Below, in pieces: positions 1-12,645 of a stretch of DNA of 64,000 nt; the stretch's first letter is position 1; each line of letters starts with the position of its first letter. A model generated the notes under the pieces. It did not search any database and was not told the origin of the DNA. It saw only the letters and a program-made list of their open reading frames with translations. Both the position numbers and the translations under genes were made by a program. This DNA comes from Setophaga petechia (taxonomy: Eukaryota; Chordata; Aves; Passeriformes; Parulidae): positions 29,878,557-29,942,556 of the forward strand of contig JANCRA010000008.1 of assembly GCA_024362935.1 (NCBI GenBank), written 5' to 3'.

Positions 1-2996
1 TAAAGAGAGTTTCAGTAGGTGTATGGAAAGCATGTTTTTGAGTTTGAACTAAAGTGAATTAGAAGGACTCATGCAGTCCACCTTTGTTGTGGGATAGCAA
101 AAATGAGCTGAGGGCATTTCACTTTTTTGAATGGCCTCCTGACCATCCTAGGACACTTAAACTTTTCCCATCTCTTTTCAAGGCAATTTTAAACATAACT
201 TTAATAAGGTAATGCGTTTCACTTTGAACCCTTGTGAATTAGGAAACTCCACATGTGGTGCAATTAAAAATAAATCCTTATTTCTGTGCAGCCATAGACT
301 GCCAACCTTTAGCCTCTGTTTCTGCCTGACTTATTCAAGCCAGACAGCATGTAGAGCATGGGTTGTGGCCATCTTTAGAAATGGGGCTGCTCTTGCCTCT
401 GCTCTGAGACACATCCTCAAGGAGCTAACCCAGTGCACACTACAGCCCAGGGCTGGTAATGTGGCTGGATGGTAAATGAGGGTATATGCTTTTATTCAGG
501 TAAAGGTCTAGCAGTTCAGACATCATGTGCCACAATTCAGGCAGCCTGGAAAACCATGTGAGGAAAACCAGGAAGGAAAATTGAGCTGCCAGCACGTCCT
601 GGCCATGCAAATGAATGAGAAATGGATGGTGGCCAAATGCAAGGAGCTGGTGCACTTTAGAGTACAAATACTGAACTCAGTAACATTTTGGAAAAAAGGC
701 CAAAATCATGCACTCTGGAAGCACACAGTCCCTATCTGAAATGAAGACAGCTTTTTACCCCCTGCAGTAGCTATTACTGCAAGCTGTGAGCAAACTGGTG
801 ACTTGAACTCAGTATTTTCAAAGTTATCACCACAATTGTAATTCCACAGATCCAAACACAATAAGGTATAGATCATAGCTGTTACCAAACTCTTTGAAAA
901 GCAAATCAAAAAGGATTTACCAGCCTAGAATAAAAAATCACAAGCCTTAACATTTTAATAAATCTGTGCCCAAAATCTTGGACTCTGGAGGCTTTGGGCT
1001 ATTGCAAATTTGTTGTAGGACTCAAAGGGTCCAGTCAGACTAAATAGGCTGAACTGATCCATCAGCCCAGCGCTGCTAAAAGAAGCAGTTCTTCTCCCTC
1101 CTCCTTTTTGTCACCAGTATCCTCCTTCTTAGTCTTACTGCACTGATTTCCCAGCACTTCCCTGGGGTAACTTGATGCTATCTAACCTTTCAAGGAGGCA
1201 GCTGAGCTCATGAAAGTGGTAGAAATTAAGATTTTTTTAAAAAATAAGAGAGAGAGAGAGAGAGAGAGAATTATTTTTCAGACATAGCAAGCTGTGAAGT
1301 CAGCTCAGCCATCTCATCTGATTGTACCTTCAGACCTGCTGAGTATAAAACAAGCAAACAGTGGCTGCTCTTGAAAAAATCTGCTGAGTTTTTCAAATAC
1401 CAACATATGCCCTTTATTAATCTTACAAAATTTTATGAAGGTGCAAGACAATAGAGTCTGACTCAAAATCTGTAGAGTTCCCTTGTGCTAATTAGAAGTG
1501 GCCTTTCCTTGTACCAGTTCCAAGATGTTGCCTGAACTTTCAAGTGTTTCTGAGAAAGCTCCAATTTCTTACTTGAAAGGAAGGACCAACAGCTTAATAT
1601 TTAACCTGTAACTGTTGTCAGCTATTTAACCTTGTCCAGAACTGAACGGATAATCCCCCTTTGCTAACAAAAGTGCAAAAAATATCTTAAAATGACCTTG
1701 TGCAGAGTTTATGGTGAAAAGTCACACTTCAGTAAAGCCACACAGTGAGTAATAGTATTGACCTTTTGTTCTTGGCCATCTGAGGACGTTAAAATCTGAC
1801 TGAAACCTGATTACACCATCTTGGACTCAAAGTGCTTAAATAAAACAAGGGACAGTGGTAGGGAGGATAGAAGGCTGAGACAGTGTGAACTGAGCCCTGC
1901 TCCAGGCAGCCCTGAGGAAGAGCTGTAATAATTTTACCTCACTGATTTTTGGCTGGTTTAAAAATTTTTGTTAGCAGAATAGACTTCTTTATTTGGACAA
2001 AAGCTGACTAAGAAGAGGGGATTTATTCACAGTAACAGGCAGTCAGTATTAATGACTCATTAGCATATGATCAGAGAGGGTTTATAACCCGGCAGGCCTG
2101 TGAGCGGGGCTGAGAGAATCAATAGAAGGAGAAAAAACAATGATGAGTTTGCATTTGAAAGTTTGTTTTAGGAAAATAATCCAGATAAGAAGGTCATCAG
2201 TTATTAAGAAACTAGACTGGCTAGTGGATATTCCTATTCAAAGAATAAGCATATTAAGATTTCTCAAACTGTAGCATCTGTATAGTCTTATGAAACTTAG
2301 ACTATGCTGCTAGCAAAAGGCAAAGGACCTTACTCATGACCCATGAGCAGTAGAGCAGTCTGGGGCTCTTGGTGGGTTGGAGATGTCAGCCTAGTTACTC
2401 ACACATCTGAAAGAAACAGAAGATTTTGTAAAATGCAGTTCATCAAGTTTGGTTCGCATCCCTGAAGGGTGAAATATGCCTTTTCATTTCACTCTGTGAG
2501 GGTAGGACCTCCGTGATGTAGCCCTGTGAAAGCTAAAATGGGGAAATTTGGATATTAGCCCACTGCTCTGCTACAGCCTCTTGGTACTCTTTAGCACAAT
2601 CAGGCTCATCTAGAGAAGAAATCCCACTTCTTATGAGTCTTAGTAATGAAGCTTTCCTGATTTCCACTCAATGCCAGCCATGAAAGGCCTTACTTCTCTG
2701 AAGAAAATGCTGTGCAACTCTCTACAGAAAAAATCCCACTGCCTTCTGACTCAGCCATCATAAAAAAAACAAAAAACAAAAAACATTTGCTTTGATGTAA
2801 AATTGTTCCTGAATGCACATAAACAGGCAGGGTTCGAAATTTTGGTGCAGAATTTGTCCTTTGGGTGCAGTTTACTGTCTCTGCCATAATTACGTTTTGA
2901 AATGCTTGATTTCATTTGTACTTCTGTCCAAATGAGCTCCCATCCTCTTCTCCTGTAACCAAGTGGATCTCACCTCCATTGTCACCAGAGTGGTGG
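1..2996. other. Intergenic sequence, no gene seen
   Basis: No open frame here has splice-like borders, codon bias or a recognisable protein. The longest frames are under 90 codons and look random. A short AG microsatellite lies at 1247-1269. Around 2050-2080 there is a TGACTCA motif followed by 'attagcata', which is AP-1-like, but a single site means little. By mammalian gene order this could be downstream flank of TMEM245, but I could not identify any TMEM245 coding sequence or the intronic miR-32 hairpin. Confidence 0.6.
1247..1269. repeat. (AG)n microsatellite
   Basis: About 11 perfect AG dinucleotide units in intergenic DNA, preceded by an A/T-rich run. Likely length-polymorphic. Confidence 0.95.
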
Positions 2997-3369
2997 TGTC
3001 ACAGACATCTTTTATGAAAAATCCTTTCCTTAGGATTTTTCCTCCTGAGAAGCTGAGGAACAAAATGTAAAGAATGGTTATCTGTTGCTGTGGAATGCAA
3101 CAGGTGGATCTGTGATTGGTCTCATGTGGTTCTTTCTAATTAATGGCCAATCACAGTCAGCTGGCTCAGACTCTCTCTCTGAGCCACAAGCCTTTATTAT
3201 CATTCCTTCTTTTGCTATTCTTAGCTAGCCTTCTGATGAATCCTTTCTTCTATTCTTTTAGTATAGTTTTAATATAATATATAATAAAATAATAAATCAA
3301 GCCTTCTCAAACATGGAGTCAGATCCTCATCTCTTCCCTCATCCTCTGACCCCCGGGAACACTGTCACA
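2997..3369 (+). mobile_element. Solo LTR of an endogenous retrovirus (family A, copy 1, sense +)
   Basis: The 373-bp segment begins TGTCACAGAC and ends CTGTCACA, the expected TG...CA termini. It is flanked by TGGTGG (2991-2996) and TGGTAG (3370-3375), a 6-bp target-site duplication with one mismatch. Six bases suits class II (ERVK-like) elements. Inside are 'gattggtc' and 'ggccaatcac' (CCAAT boxes in both orientations), an A/T-rich 'tataataaaataataaa' block serving as TATA/poly(A)-signal region, and about 75 bp of downstream R-U5-like sequence. That order indicates the + strand is the sense strand. A related copy in the opposite orientation lies at 42324-42708, and the two align over nearly full length. 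No internal retroviral genes remain, so this is a recombined solo LTR. Confidence 0.85.
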
Positions 3370-6300
3370 TGGTAGCTTCTCGTTTTAAAATGAGAGGTGT
3401 GTGTCACCCTGCATATCAGCGATCACCGTTGCAGTCTCTTCAAAAGTTTCCAACAGCCAGAAGCAGGATCACACTGCAAGTTGCATCTCCTCCCTGTCAC
3501 TCATCGAGGGGAAGGATTGCTACAGAAAACAACGTCCCACTCAGCACTGGGGGATGGAAGTCTTGGCTCTTTTGCCATGGGCAGGGCGAGCTCTCCTGAG
3601 CTCTCCCCAGCCCTGCATTCAGCATTGCCTTTGCAGGCAGCCTGGCTGCCTCCCACCTCTGAGAGAGCTGTGGTGCCTCTGCCCACGCAGGCCCAGCGGG
3701 ATGGACTGGGAATCAGCGGTCACGGTCCATTCCACAGGCGCGCTAAATAAACAGAAAATAATGGCTGGGAGTTCTCGTCTGCGCATGGGAGATTCAGCGT
3801 GGCCTGCTTTGTTTTCAGAGTGCTGGGAGAAATCTGTTTTGATTGCTCAGACTTCAGAGCAGCTGCTGTAAACATGACGTGTCCGAATGTTTCTTCTGGG
3901 CAAATGCTGGCAACAATGCAGCTCACAAATTCTGTTAAAACAGATTATCCTCCATCTTCCTGCTCACCCTTTTTAGGGCTAACTGACAACTCATTAATCC
4001 TTGAAAATTTAAGACCACTATGGGTCTCTTTAATTTGCACCTAGCTTCCTCTAATCTAAACTGATTTTTCCAGAAGCCAAAAATAACTGCTGAACATATC
4101 CAGCTGTTCCTTTATTCTGCAGGGGTAGCCTAAATACCAGTGGGGATGACGGCATGATTTTCTATTAAATACCTATGATTTTCTTTAAGTACCTGTGTCC
4201 TATCCCATTCCTGCACCATTGATATGATTTTCTTGGAGCCCATGACTGACTTTGAATCTCCTTGTGGCAACGAAGAAAAAAACACTGAATCATAGCAGAA
4301 GGGAAAAATCAAAACCTATAGGACACAAGATTGACACTGAACTCAGCTATTTACTTTAAACTTTCCCAAAGAGGGAAATGCAAAGCTGTTACTGATGATA
4401 ACATTGCACTCCAGAAGGTAGGATTTTATCCCATTTCTGGAAGATCAGCTGTTTTCTAGTTTCCAAGTGAAGACAATGATTCACAGCAAAGATGAGCTGG
4501 TGCAAATATACCGCAGCAGTGATCCATTTTATAAAACAAAATTTTAATTTGCAGGTCTTTTACAAGTGCCCAGCATCCAGTCTGAAATCATGTGCCTGTA
4601 GACATCATGACTTAATTACAGCCTCATTAAAGACAAAATCAAGCAGCTTTGGTCTTTTGGACACCTCAAGGCTGTAGAACTGTCCTCCCAGTTTGCTGTG
4701 CCCAAAATCTCCTTTTGATTTTCAAAGCCTATTATGCAAATGCAGGAAGCATGCTAACTAGAACAATGAGCTCTGAACATAGGACTTTGCCACCCAGAAG
4801 ACATTTCCCTGTGACCTCAAAAACATAAAAGTCTCCCCAGTTCTTTTCTGCCAAGGCAATGCCTGCATTAACAAGTTGTGCAACACCAGTGGAGCGAATC
4901 CAACTTTGCAGCCTGCAGTCTGGGGCTGTGGTGGTGATCCAGTGTTGACATACAGTGTTTCAGCTTTTCTCTGGTCTCCTGAACTGACAGCCCAATAGTG
5001 GCAGGCGCACACAGAGTGCAGTCCTGAAGCATACTCTGTGCTGGAACCAAATGTTTGGTGTACTTCCATGCTAAAGGAAGGGCTTTTCTGGGGACCTTAG
5101 GAAGACCTCATCCACCCATGTCAAAGATCTCTCTGTGATGCAAATAGAAGTGTGGTAAGTGAACATAATCAGGAAAATCACTTAAAGAGCATAATTTTGA
5201 TCCAAATGACATCATTGATAACAACACATTGCGACTGAGCCAGTATCTGCCTGGGCTTAGCTAACCAGAGGAAGGTTTAAGGACCATGCCAAAAGAGGGG
5301 CAGATTCTGATGTGCTCAAGTCTGTGAAGACTGATGACACCCCATAAGGGTCAGCACTCCCTCCTGGCAGAAGAACCTTTTTCACCGTGGGTGCACTCCA
5401 TCCTTAATTGTAAGGGGCATAGTATTTTTCATTCACTTTTCCAAAGGATAGGGGGAAGGTTGAACCATTCAATCAAATGCTACAACTGTAAATTTTGCCA
5501 GGCAACACCAACAGGTCCAATCGCTTTTTTGAGGCTGTAGTTCAGCCTGAGGAAATGAAATCTTTAAAAAAAAAAAATCTAAACACAAGACCTAAGAAAA
5601 ATATGATTTTCTATTATTCTGTGGCTATCCTGAATTGCTAGCTTCAACCATAAAATCATGGGTGTAGAATTGTATTTGAGCCATTGGCTATTGAAGTGTG
5701 ATGTAACCCATGTGTAACCCAGTTAGGGAAATGGCATGCAAAAAAAGGAACCTTTTAAAGGCTTCAGGCTTCATGTAGGGCTATATGAACAGAAAATACT
5801 TCATGTTATTTGAAGTCTAGCATGTTTTATTGCACATGTTTAGTGAGAACTGTGGGAAGGGCAGAAACATGAAACAAACTGGCCCATATGGATTCCATAA
5901 TTTTTTTTTTTCTTTTAAGTAGAAGTTTTGCTAGTGCTTTATAGGAGTTTCATAACAGGCTCAGCACCCTATAAATAAAGGAGACCTTCAGCAAGGTCTC
6001 TCACTGGGGATTTTACTGTGTCACTGATGTTTTCATCCCCACAGACTACCACACTGAACAAATAAAAGTTTACAGCCTTTTTGAGGGAACTGTAAGCAAG
6101 CTGGAACCCTTCTGATATTAGGAGAAAGACCATGTGAGCATTCCAGAGAACAGACATCCTCTAAAAACAAACTAACATGGAAATTTCTTCTGTTTTCTGA
6201 AAACTGAAAACAGAAATAAGTACGATGAGTACTCACTCCCAGAGAGATTTCCAAGTAATTGAATTAAATCTTGAACCCCAAATTTCATATGTTACTTCAT

Positions 6301-8030
6301 AAACTTCATATGGAAAGGACTTCAGCTGCTCCCTAAGTGTAAGATGTTACCCTGTTTATCTTCCAGAAAAGCTCTAGCTGACTCCCAAGATCTCTAGCTA
6401 GAATTGCCTTCTCTAAAGGCTGTGCTATCCTACCTGTTTCAAATGCCATACACAGTCAAATATGATAAATATCTGTGGACAGGCACTGAAGATGTGAGTA
6501 ATTGATTGTGGATTAGGGTTGGCTATGGCCCTAGTGAATTGCTAATTTATTGAATCTACCTATATACATGATGGCCATAACTTTAAAGATTTTAAAAATA
6601 ACTCATCTGCAAAACAAGAGGTACCAGCTCACTGTAAAAGAATTCTACACATATCAAAAAAAGATAAGAGCTTTCCAGTTTTTCATGATGGATTTTCAGA
6701 CATGTTGAAATGGGATAGAATGTTGAAAAAGGAAACATAAAAACAAATTTCAGAATTTCTACTAAGTAACAGCTTATTTAGTTGGCAAGAAAAAGGCTGA
6801 AGTGACTGTACCACAAGCAATAAAAAGTGTGCCAAGCAAATAAATCATGATTGTGGCAGTAGATTATTTAAAATGAAGTGGGTGACTCATTCTGTAATAA
6901 CCTGAAAGAAAAAAAAAATTTAAAGTAATTTAAAAACTATAACAGCTACTTCTTTTAAAGGACAAAATAAAGACTGATAAAAAGGACATATTTTTCTCCG
7001 TGGCCTCTGATACTTTTGATAACTGGAATTAAATAGTTACCATAGTATTGCTAATATCAGTTTACAAGGGGGATATTCTACTAGGAATACCAGAATATAT
7101 GCTTCTATCTAACTACTGAGATCATATGGTACATATAACAACATCTATAACATAACTCTTGATTTTAAAGGTATGTAACAAAACTTTCTTTTCACTGTTA
7201 TTTATACCCAAAAAAAAGCTAGAAATTTCAGGACATGTTTACCTTTGTCAGCAAAATATAAAAGTATTCTGAGGTTTATTCACCAACAATACATGTTATC
7301 ACTAAAAGGCTTTTAAAAGTTTTCCAGATTCTATAAGTCACCTCTGTATGTTAGGTGAAGATTTATCAAATGCACTCTCTAAATTGGTTCATGATGGCAA
7401 AGGTGTGGATGATGGCAAACCAGTTTTGGCAACTGAAATGCTGCTTATATTATTTTATACTGAGCTAAAAGCGTTTTAATGATGTAATCTTGGAGTAGTT
7501 TGATTTTATATGCTGAGGTTTCTAAAATTATGTGCTGTCTGCAGAGTAATGACAAAGAACCAATGAAAATCCTTTTGTCAGAGCAGTAACTTTTATCTAA
7601 GAAACACATCAAAAAAAGCACAAGGTGTGTAAGAAGGGATAAATTCAGTAGCATATGTCGGCTCTCAGAAACCTGAGTTTTCAGTTTTGTACAAGTAAAC
7701 AAATTTTCAGCCACCTCCTATAGAAAAATATCACTTTTTGACATAAGTAGGACTGAAGGGCTGAAATATGACAAAAGGCTGGAATTGGACTTTTTAAAAA
7801 TAATATGTATGAAGAATAATATATGTTGAGAAATGCAGTAGAGAATCATTTCTCTGAGGAAACTGTGAATGTGCTCCTAAAGCTTACAGCATTCCTACTA
7901 AAAACACTACCTGATATTTTTACATTATCCTCTTTCCTTCCGTCTCAAGATGATCACATAATTTCAGTTGATCTTCTTAAGTCCAGAGTTTTTAACTCTT
8001 GCCTGACAGCTCTAACTACACCATTAAATA
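3370..8030. other. Intergenic sequence, no gene seen
   Basis: Around 3370-3880 the sequence is somewhat richer in G+C and open in more than one frame on both strands (longest 156 codons). None of those translations resembles a known family or carries splice signals, so I do not call a gene. The remainder is A/T-rich and unremarkable, with short A and T runs. Confidence 0.55.
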
Positions 8031-8275
8031 CAGAATCATCAAAGTTGGAAGAGACCTTCAAGATCATCCACCCATCAACCCAGCACCAGCATAATCACCC
8101 CTGAACCACAGCCTCAAGCACCACATCCAGATGCCTCTTGAACAGTTCCAGAGACAGGGAGCCCCCCACATTCCTGGGCAACTTATTCCAATACCTAACT
8201 AGTCTTTCAGTGAAAAATTTCTTTTTCTAACATCCAATCTATACTTCCCCTGGTGCAGTTTAAGGATTTACCTCA
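8031..8275 (-). mobile_element. CR1 LINE 3' fragment
   Basis: Reading the + strand, this is the reverse complement of a CR1 3' end: 'cagaatcatc..agttggaagagacc', then 'catccagatgcctcttgaacagttccagagacaggga', followed by the 'ttctaacatccaatctatacttcccctgg' block. The element is 5'-truncated, as is usual for CR1, and has many substitutions. It has no coding capacity. Confidence 0.88.
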
Positions 8276-11200
8276 AATACCCACCACAGTGAGTTACTAT
8301 TGCATTCCTATTAAATATGGTACTCTGGACTTTGAAGAGCTGAGAGGTGGCACACAGAATGGACTTAGGGCTCCATCACTGAGTGTCTCCCTGAATTCTT
8401 CCTCAGCAGCATCACCTTCCAAGGGCTCTTCAGAAAGTTTGCTGACTATTTCTTGCATATCTTTTCCATAGAAAATGTGCTGTCTTCTCTCAATCCAGTG
8501 GAAGTGCTCTCCAGGCAGCTCATCCCAACAAAGCAGGAAACCTTCTTGTCACTCAGGGATGCTCACCCCACCCCAGACCCATAAAATTATGCTTGACATA
8601 AGAAACTGTTCTCAAATACCAGAAAACCAAAACATGAATATCCAAGAGAAAGAGCATGAGGCAGCTGTAAAAAATAATTCTGCAGCTGTTGGTGTCAGTT
8701 CCCAGCTCTCTACCATTCCCCCTGCTTCACAACAGCTGCTGCATAGACCTTGTGGGCGATTTCCAAAATTTTTAACTGAAGCTGTTTTGCCTTATGAGAA
8801 AATCATAATTTCATTCCTGTTTCCAATTTTAGAAGAAAACAGCACCATGTTCTGGGGGATTTAACCCACAGCTACTTAAATCCTGAGAAAGCTTTCTAAA
8901 ACCACTTGGAATTTGCCATGGAGAAGGCTGTGTGTTAAGTTCAGTGCAACTACAGGGCTGTAACAGAGAGCACTGAGGATACAAAGTATAGTGCAGCTAA
9001 AACTGCTCAGTTGCATAAATATTGCATTTCCCATACTTTCCCATACATCCATACATGGATGGCAGCCCTTCAATCTACTCAAGTTGGAGGCAAAGTCTGA
9101 ATACAGGTCAACAGCAATGAACACGGAGTGAAGGACCACTGGAATTCTCTTAGCTGAGCCCTTCCTGCAGGCATTCCAGTTAATGTGCCTCAGGTTTATC
9201 AGGATGGGACAGGAGAAATAGCACTCTCTCCAGTGATGAGTGATCTCACACTTATTTTTCCTGGTGCTTTGAATAGTTCTGTCATCCATTTAACTCTCAG
9301 CAGTATCAGTCATCAGAGGAAGAGACAACTTAACTGAATTCATAAATTGGTGAGTGCTTGGAAACAGTTGTTTGCTTCTAAGTGTCCCAGTGTCTTTGAA
9401 ATATTTGAAATAACCGGTATAATCTCCCACATCTTAGTACCAAAAGATATTAAAAAAAAAGAAAAGATAGTACCCAGCTGCCTGCTGTAAGATCTGATTA
9501 ACTCCTATTCTGTTCCCCCCCATGCTCCCATATCCCTTGTTCTGAGGTTCTTTTCAAATCCACATAACTATTTACAAGGGAAAAATGAAGGGGACTGAGA
9601 GCACAGAGAGTGAATGGAATTTGTTTTGTGAGTTGAGAACAATAATCTGCCACTAGCAAATTTTGCTCAGATAAAACACCTGTAAATTTCAAGTAATGAA
9701 GTGACCAGGTCCAAAATACTTGAAAAATAAAATGCTACTGAACAATACCAAACAGAAGAATAGCAAAAATAATCAGTGTAAAATTAAACCAGTCAACCAA
9801 TAACACCCCCAAACATGCAAACAAAGGCAACTTTTCTGCCCTAACATTGCGCCAGTTCCTAATGTCATGGTTCTTTTTAATCTCAAATGTACAGAATAAC
9901 ATACTTGATGAATGAAACATGGATTCATGAGCTCACTAGGTAGTATCATACAACACAGAAGTAAAATTCTTCAGAACAGGATTTTACCCATATCTATCAA
10001 GGCTTTTCTTATTTCATATTGTGGGCTGTGCTCTGTTTCTCTGTGAAAAGAAGTGTACACTATCCCCACACCAAAATGCAAATGCTCTGGAATAACAGAG
10101 TCCTGACTATGCCAGCACAGGAAAATGTAGAAACTGGGAGGACTTTGAAGAAAATGAAGAAAGTGAAAAAAGCAAAGAAAAATACTCTGAACTAAAGAAT
10201 GATTGTGATGGGATTCTTTCGCTTGTAGCAATGAGAGCATTGCTTTGCTGAGGCACTGATCCCAAATGTTCTGGGCCCCTTGGGGAACTGCTTTATACAG
10301 AGCACTGCTAGCTTGTTCCAACAGACAAGGCATACTGGCTGTCACAGTCACGGATATGAAATTTATCTTTCTGTAAATGAATTACAGGCTTAGGAAGCCA
10401 GCAAACAGCCAAGCCTCAGAAGAAAAAACTGGAATTCAGATTGTCTAAATTGTAGTGGGCCATTTTGCAAGGTGACCTGCCATTTTATCTCCGAATAAGT
10501 TCTTACAAAATCCCAGCTCAGCTCTCAGGACCCAGAACTTTCACAAATCTGAAAAATATCTTCTGAAACAGCACTAGCAGTTGAATGATTCAGAAAGCTA
10601 TTACTGTTGTGCCCCTATGACCTGTAAAGCTGAAGTCTAAATGAGAGGAAGGTTTTAGGTAGCTGTTCTTGTAAGACATAAGAGGCCCACCATGTATTTT
10701 ATTTTCCAGGAGTATTTCTTAAAACTGATAATTTGTAGTTCCTGGAAATTCTACTGTTGAAAAACAGATGATAACCAAAAACCAAAATACTGATTTATTG
10801 ATTTTCAATTAGCAAGTTTCAGTTGAGAAATGTAAAACCCCTGGATTGATTTGAAGCCAACTTGTCCTTCCTCCTTCCTTTGGTACCTCAGATGCAACTT
10901 GCAATTCCATTCTTTTCAGCAGCCTGGGCTTCCCAGACAGGCTGCTTGTGCCTTTGCCCATGGCCCCCAAGTGCACTGTGTCCATTTAATGATGGGAGAC
11001 ACTGTTTTACTTAGAGTAATTGCAACTAAAAAAAAAAAAAAAAAGGGATTCCAAACTAATCTGCTTCAATTCAAGACAGAGACCCTTGAAATCTCCAAAT
11101 TAAATAATGAATTTTTTGTCCTATATATATTTTATTAAGAAAAGGAATGTTGAATTTTACTACCCTGGCCTACACTGAGAAAGAAATGCATTTCTAGATA

Positions 11201-12587
11201 GGTGTTTCATTACTGAAGCTTTACAGGAAAGTAAATCTGATAATTTTCCCTTTCTCTGCTTCCTTTTTTTTTCCCAAAAGATATTCAAAGAAATTATAAT
11301 TTTTATTAAGCGGTGGAAATCCAACAATTTAAATATTATCTTTGGAGATTGAATATTTTGTTAAACATTAGTGATTTAGAACCACTCTGACATATTTCAT
11401 ATTCATATCCACTACTTGTTAATTTTTCTCTTTCCATTTTTCTGTCATGTATATTACCCAGTGCAGCTGCCAAGTTCAGCTTAGAGTGTGCTCAACTTTC
11501 ATGAATTTTTCCTTTTATGTTCCTGCTGAATTTATAAAGCAGTTTATAATGAAAATTCACCATAGGAGAAAAATTTACAAGATATTTTTATGGAGCAGTC
11601 ATAAGTTTTACAATTTAAACTGGGAAGCATAACTGTGAAGTCATTGCCGTACCCCTGGTATATTTTAATCATCTGTCTACAATATGCTGGAAAAAAAAAA
11701 TTAAAAACTGAAGGAGATTTTTCCCTCCTTGAAAAACAAAAGAAGCAGGAATAGAATTCTGAGCTTTGGAGACTGTCATTGACACCAACACTCTGTAAAG
11801 ATAGCAGCAATGAAATGTTACTGAAAGAATTCATTGCAAAGAGTTTGTTGACTCTTCTGTTTTGTACACATAGATAGAAAGGAACCGTAATACAAGGATG
11901 GAACTGATGACAATTTCCCCCATGCTCAGAAATCCCCTTCCAAACAGATAACAAAGGCACAGAGAGCACTGCCTCGAGATCCTTCAGCTGAAGTCTCTCA
12001 CTTGAATGTGACAGTAGAGAGGCAGCATAGTACAGGAGAAAATAACAGTCTCATGAATATAAGTTATGGGCCAGCTAGAAATTTACACATCTAAGGCAAC
12101 ACTTCTGAATCTCCAAGCATAATCCTCAACTAGCTGTTGAAAACAGACAGCACTAGTACACTGGTTCACAGTAGAATATCTCAATTCATGCAGCCTTCCA
12201 GCTTGTACCAATTTCAGTCTGTCAGTGGCTTGGATTTTGCTGCAGTCGAGCTCTAAGGTGCACAGGCAATGTGTAGGTATGTGCTGGAGGGGATCACCAC
12301 CACCATTTGGTCTGCTCCTGGGTTTACTCAGTACCTAAATCAGCAGATAGGAGAGCAGAAAGCTCAGTCTCACTTGGGAGGGCACCTAAAGGAGCAGGGC
12401 TCTCAGAAGGAGGAGGGAGAAGGGATAGCATTTTTCTGGGAAACTGCAGGACAGTTATGCTGTAAGGACGGTGGTATTCCAGAGAAACACAGGATCTGGG
12501 TGTACCCACAGTATTTTTTCCAGTGCTTCAAATTTGAGGAGAACAAGAAGAGAGGGATGCAATTTGCAGAGGTAGAGGTCCAACTTA
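8276..12587. other. Intergenic sequence, no gene seen
   Basis: No recognisable coding exon. The frames of up to about 140 codons at 8475-8864, 8876-9289 and 11544-11969 show no family resemblance and no coding bias. A 17-base A run lies at 11028-11044. Confidence 0.55.
11028..11044. repeat. Poly(A) tract, 17 bases
   Basis: Simple A run in intergenic DNA. I saw no retroposed gene directly upstream, so it is not obviously a retrogene tail. Confidence 0.9.
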
Positions 12588-12645
12588 GAGTCATAGAATA
12601 TCTTGAGTTGGAAGGAACCCATAATGATCATTGACTCCAAGCGCC
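12588..12645 (-). mobile_element. Very short CR1 3'-terminal remnant
   Basis: The stretch 'gagtcatagaatatcttgag' followed by 'ttggaaggaaccc..atgatcattgactccaa' matches the reversed CR1 3' terminus. Only about 58 bp are recognisable, so it is either a very short 5'-truncated insertion or a deletion remnant. Confidence 0.78.

Noticed and set aside
3369..3871. 156-codon + strand frame and overlapping frames right of the first LTR
   Set aside because: Several frames on both strands are open together because of higher G+C. No family resemblance, splice borders or Kozak-supported start.
5820..5850. Possible miR-32 seed ('tattgcaca'), since miR-32 is intronic in TMEM245
   Set aside because: Only the seed-like part matches. 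The following bases differ from mature miR-32 and no hairpin partner is visible.
8475..9289. Open frames of 129 and 137 codons on opposite strands
   Set aside because: No homology, no coding bias, and no splice or promoter context. Length is within chance for this much sequence.
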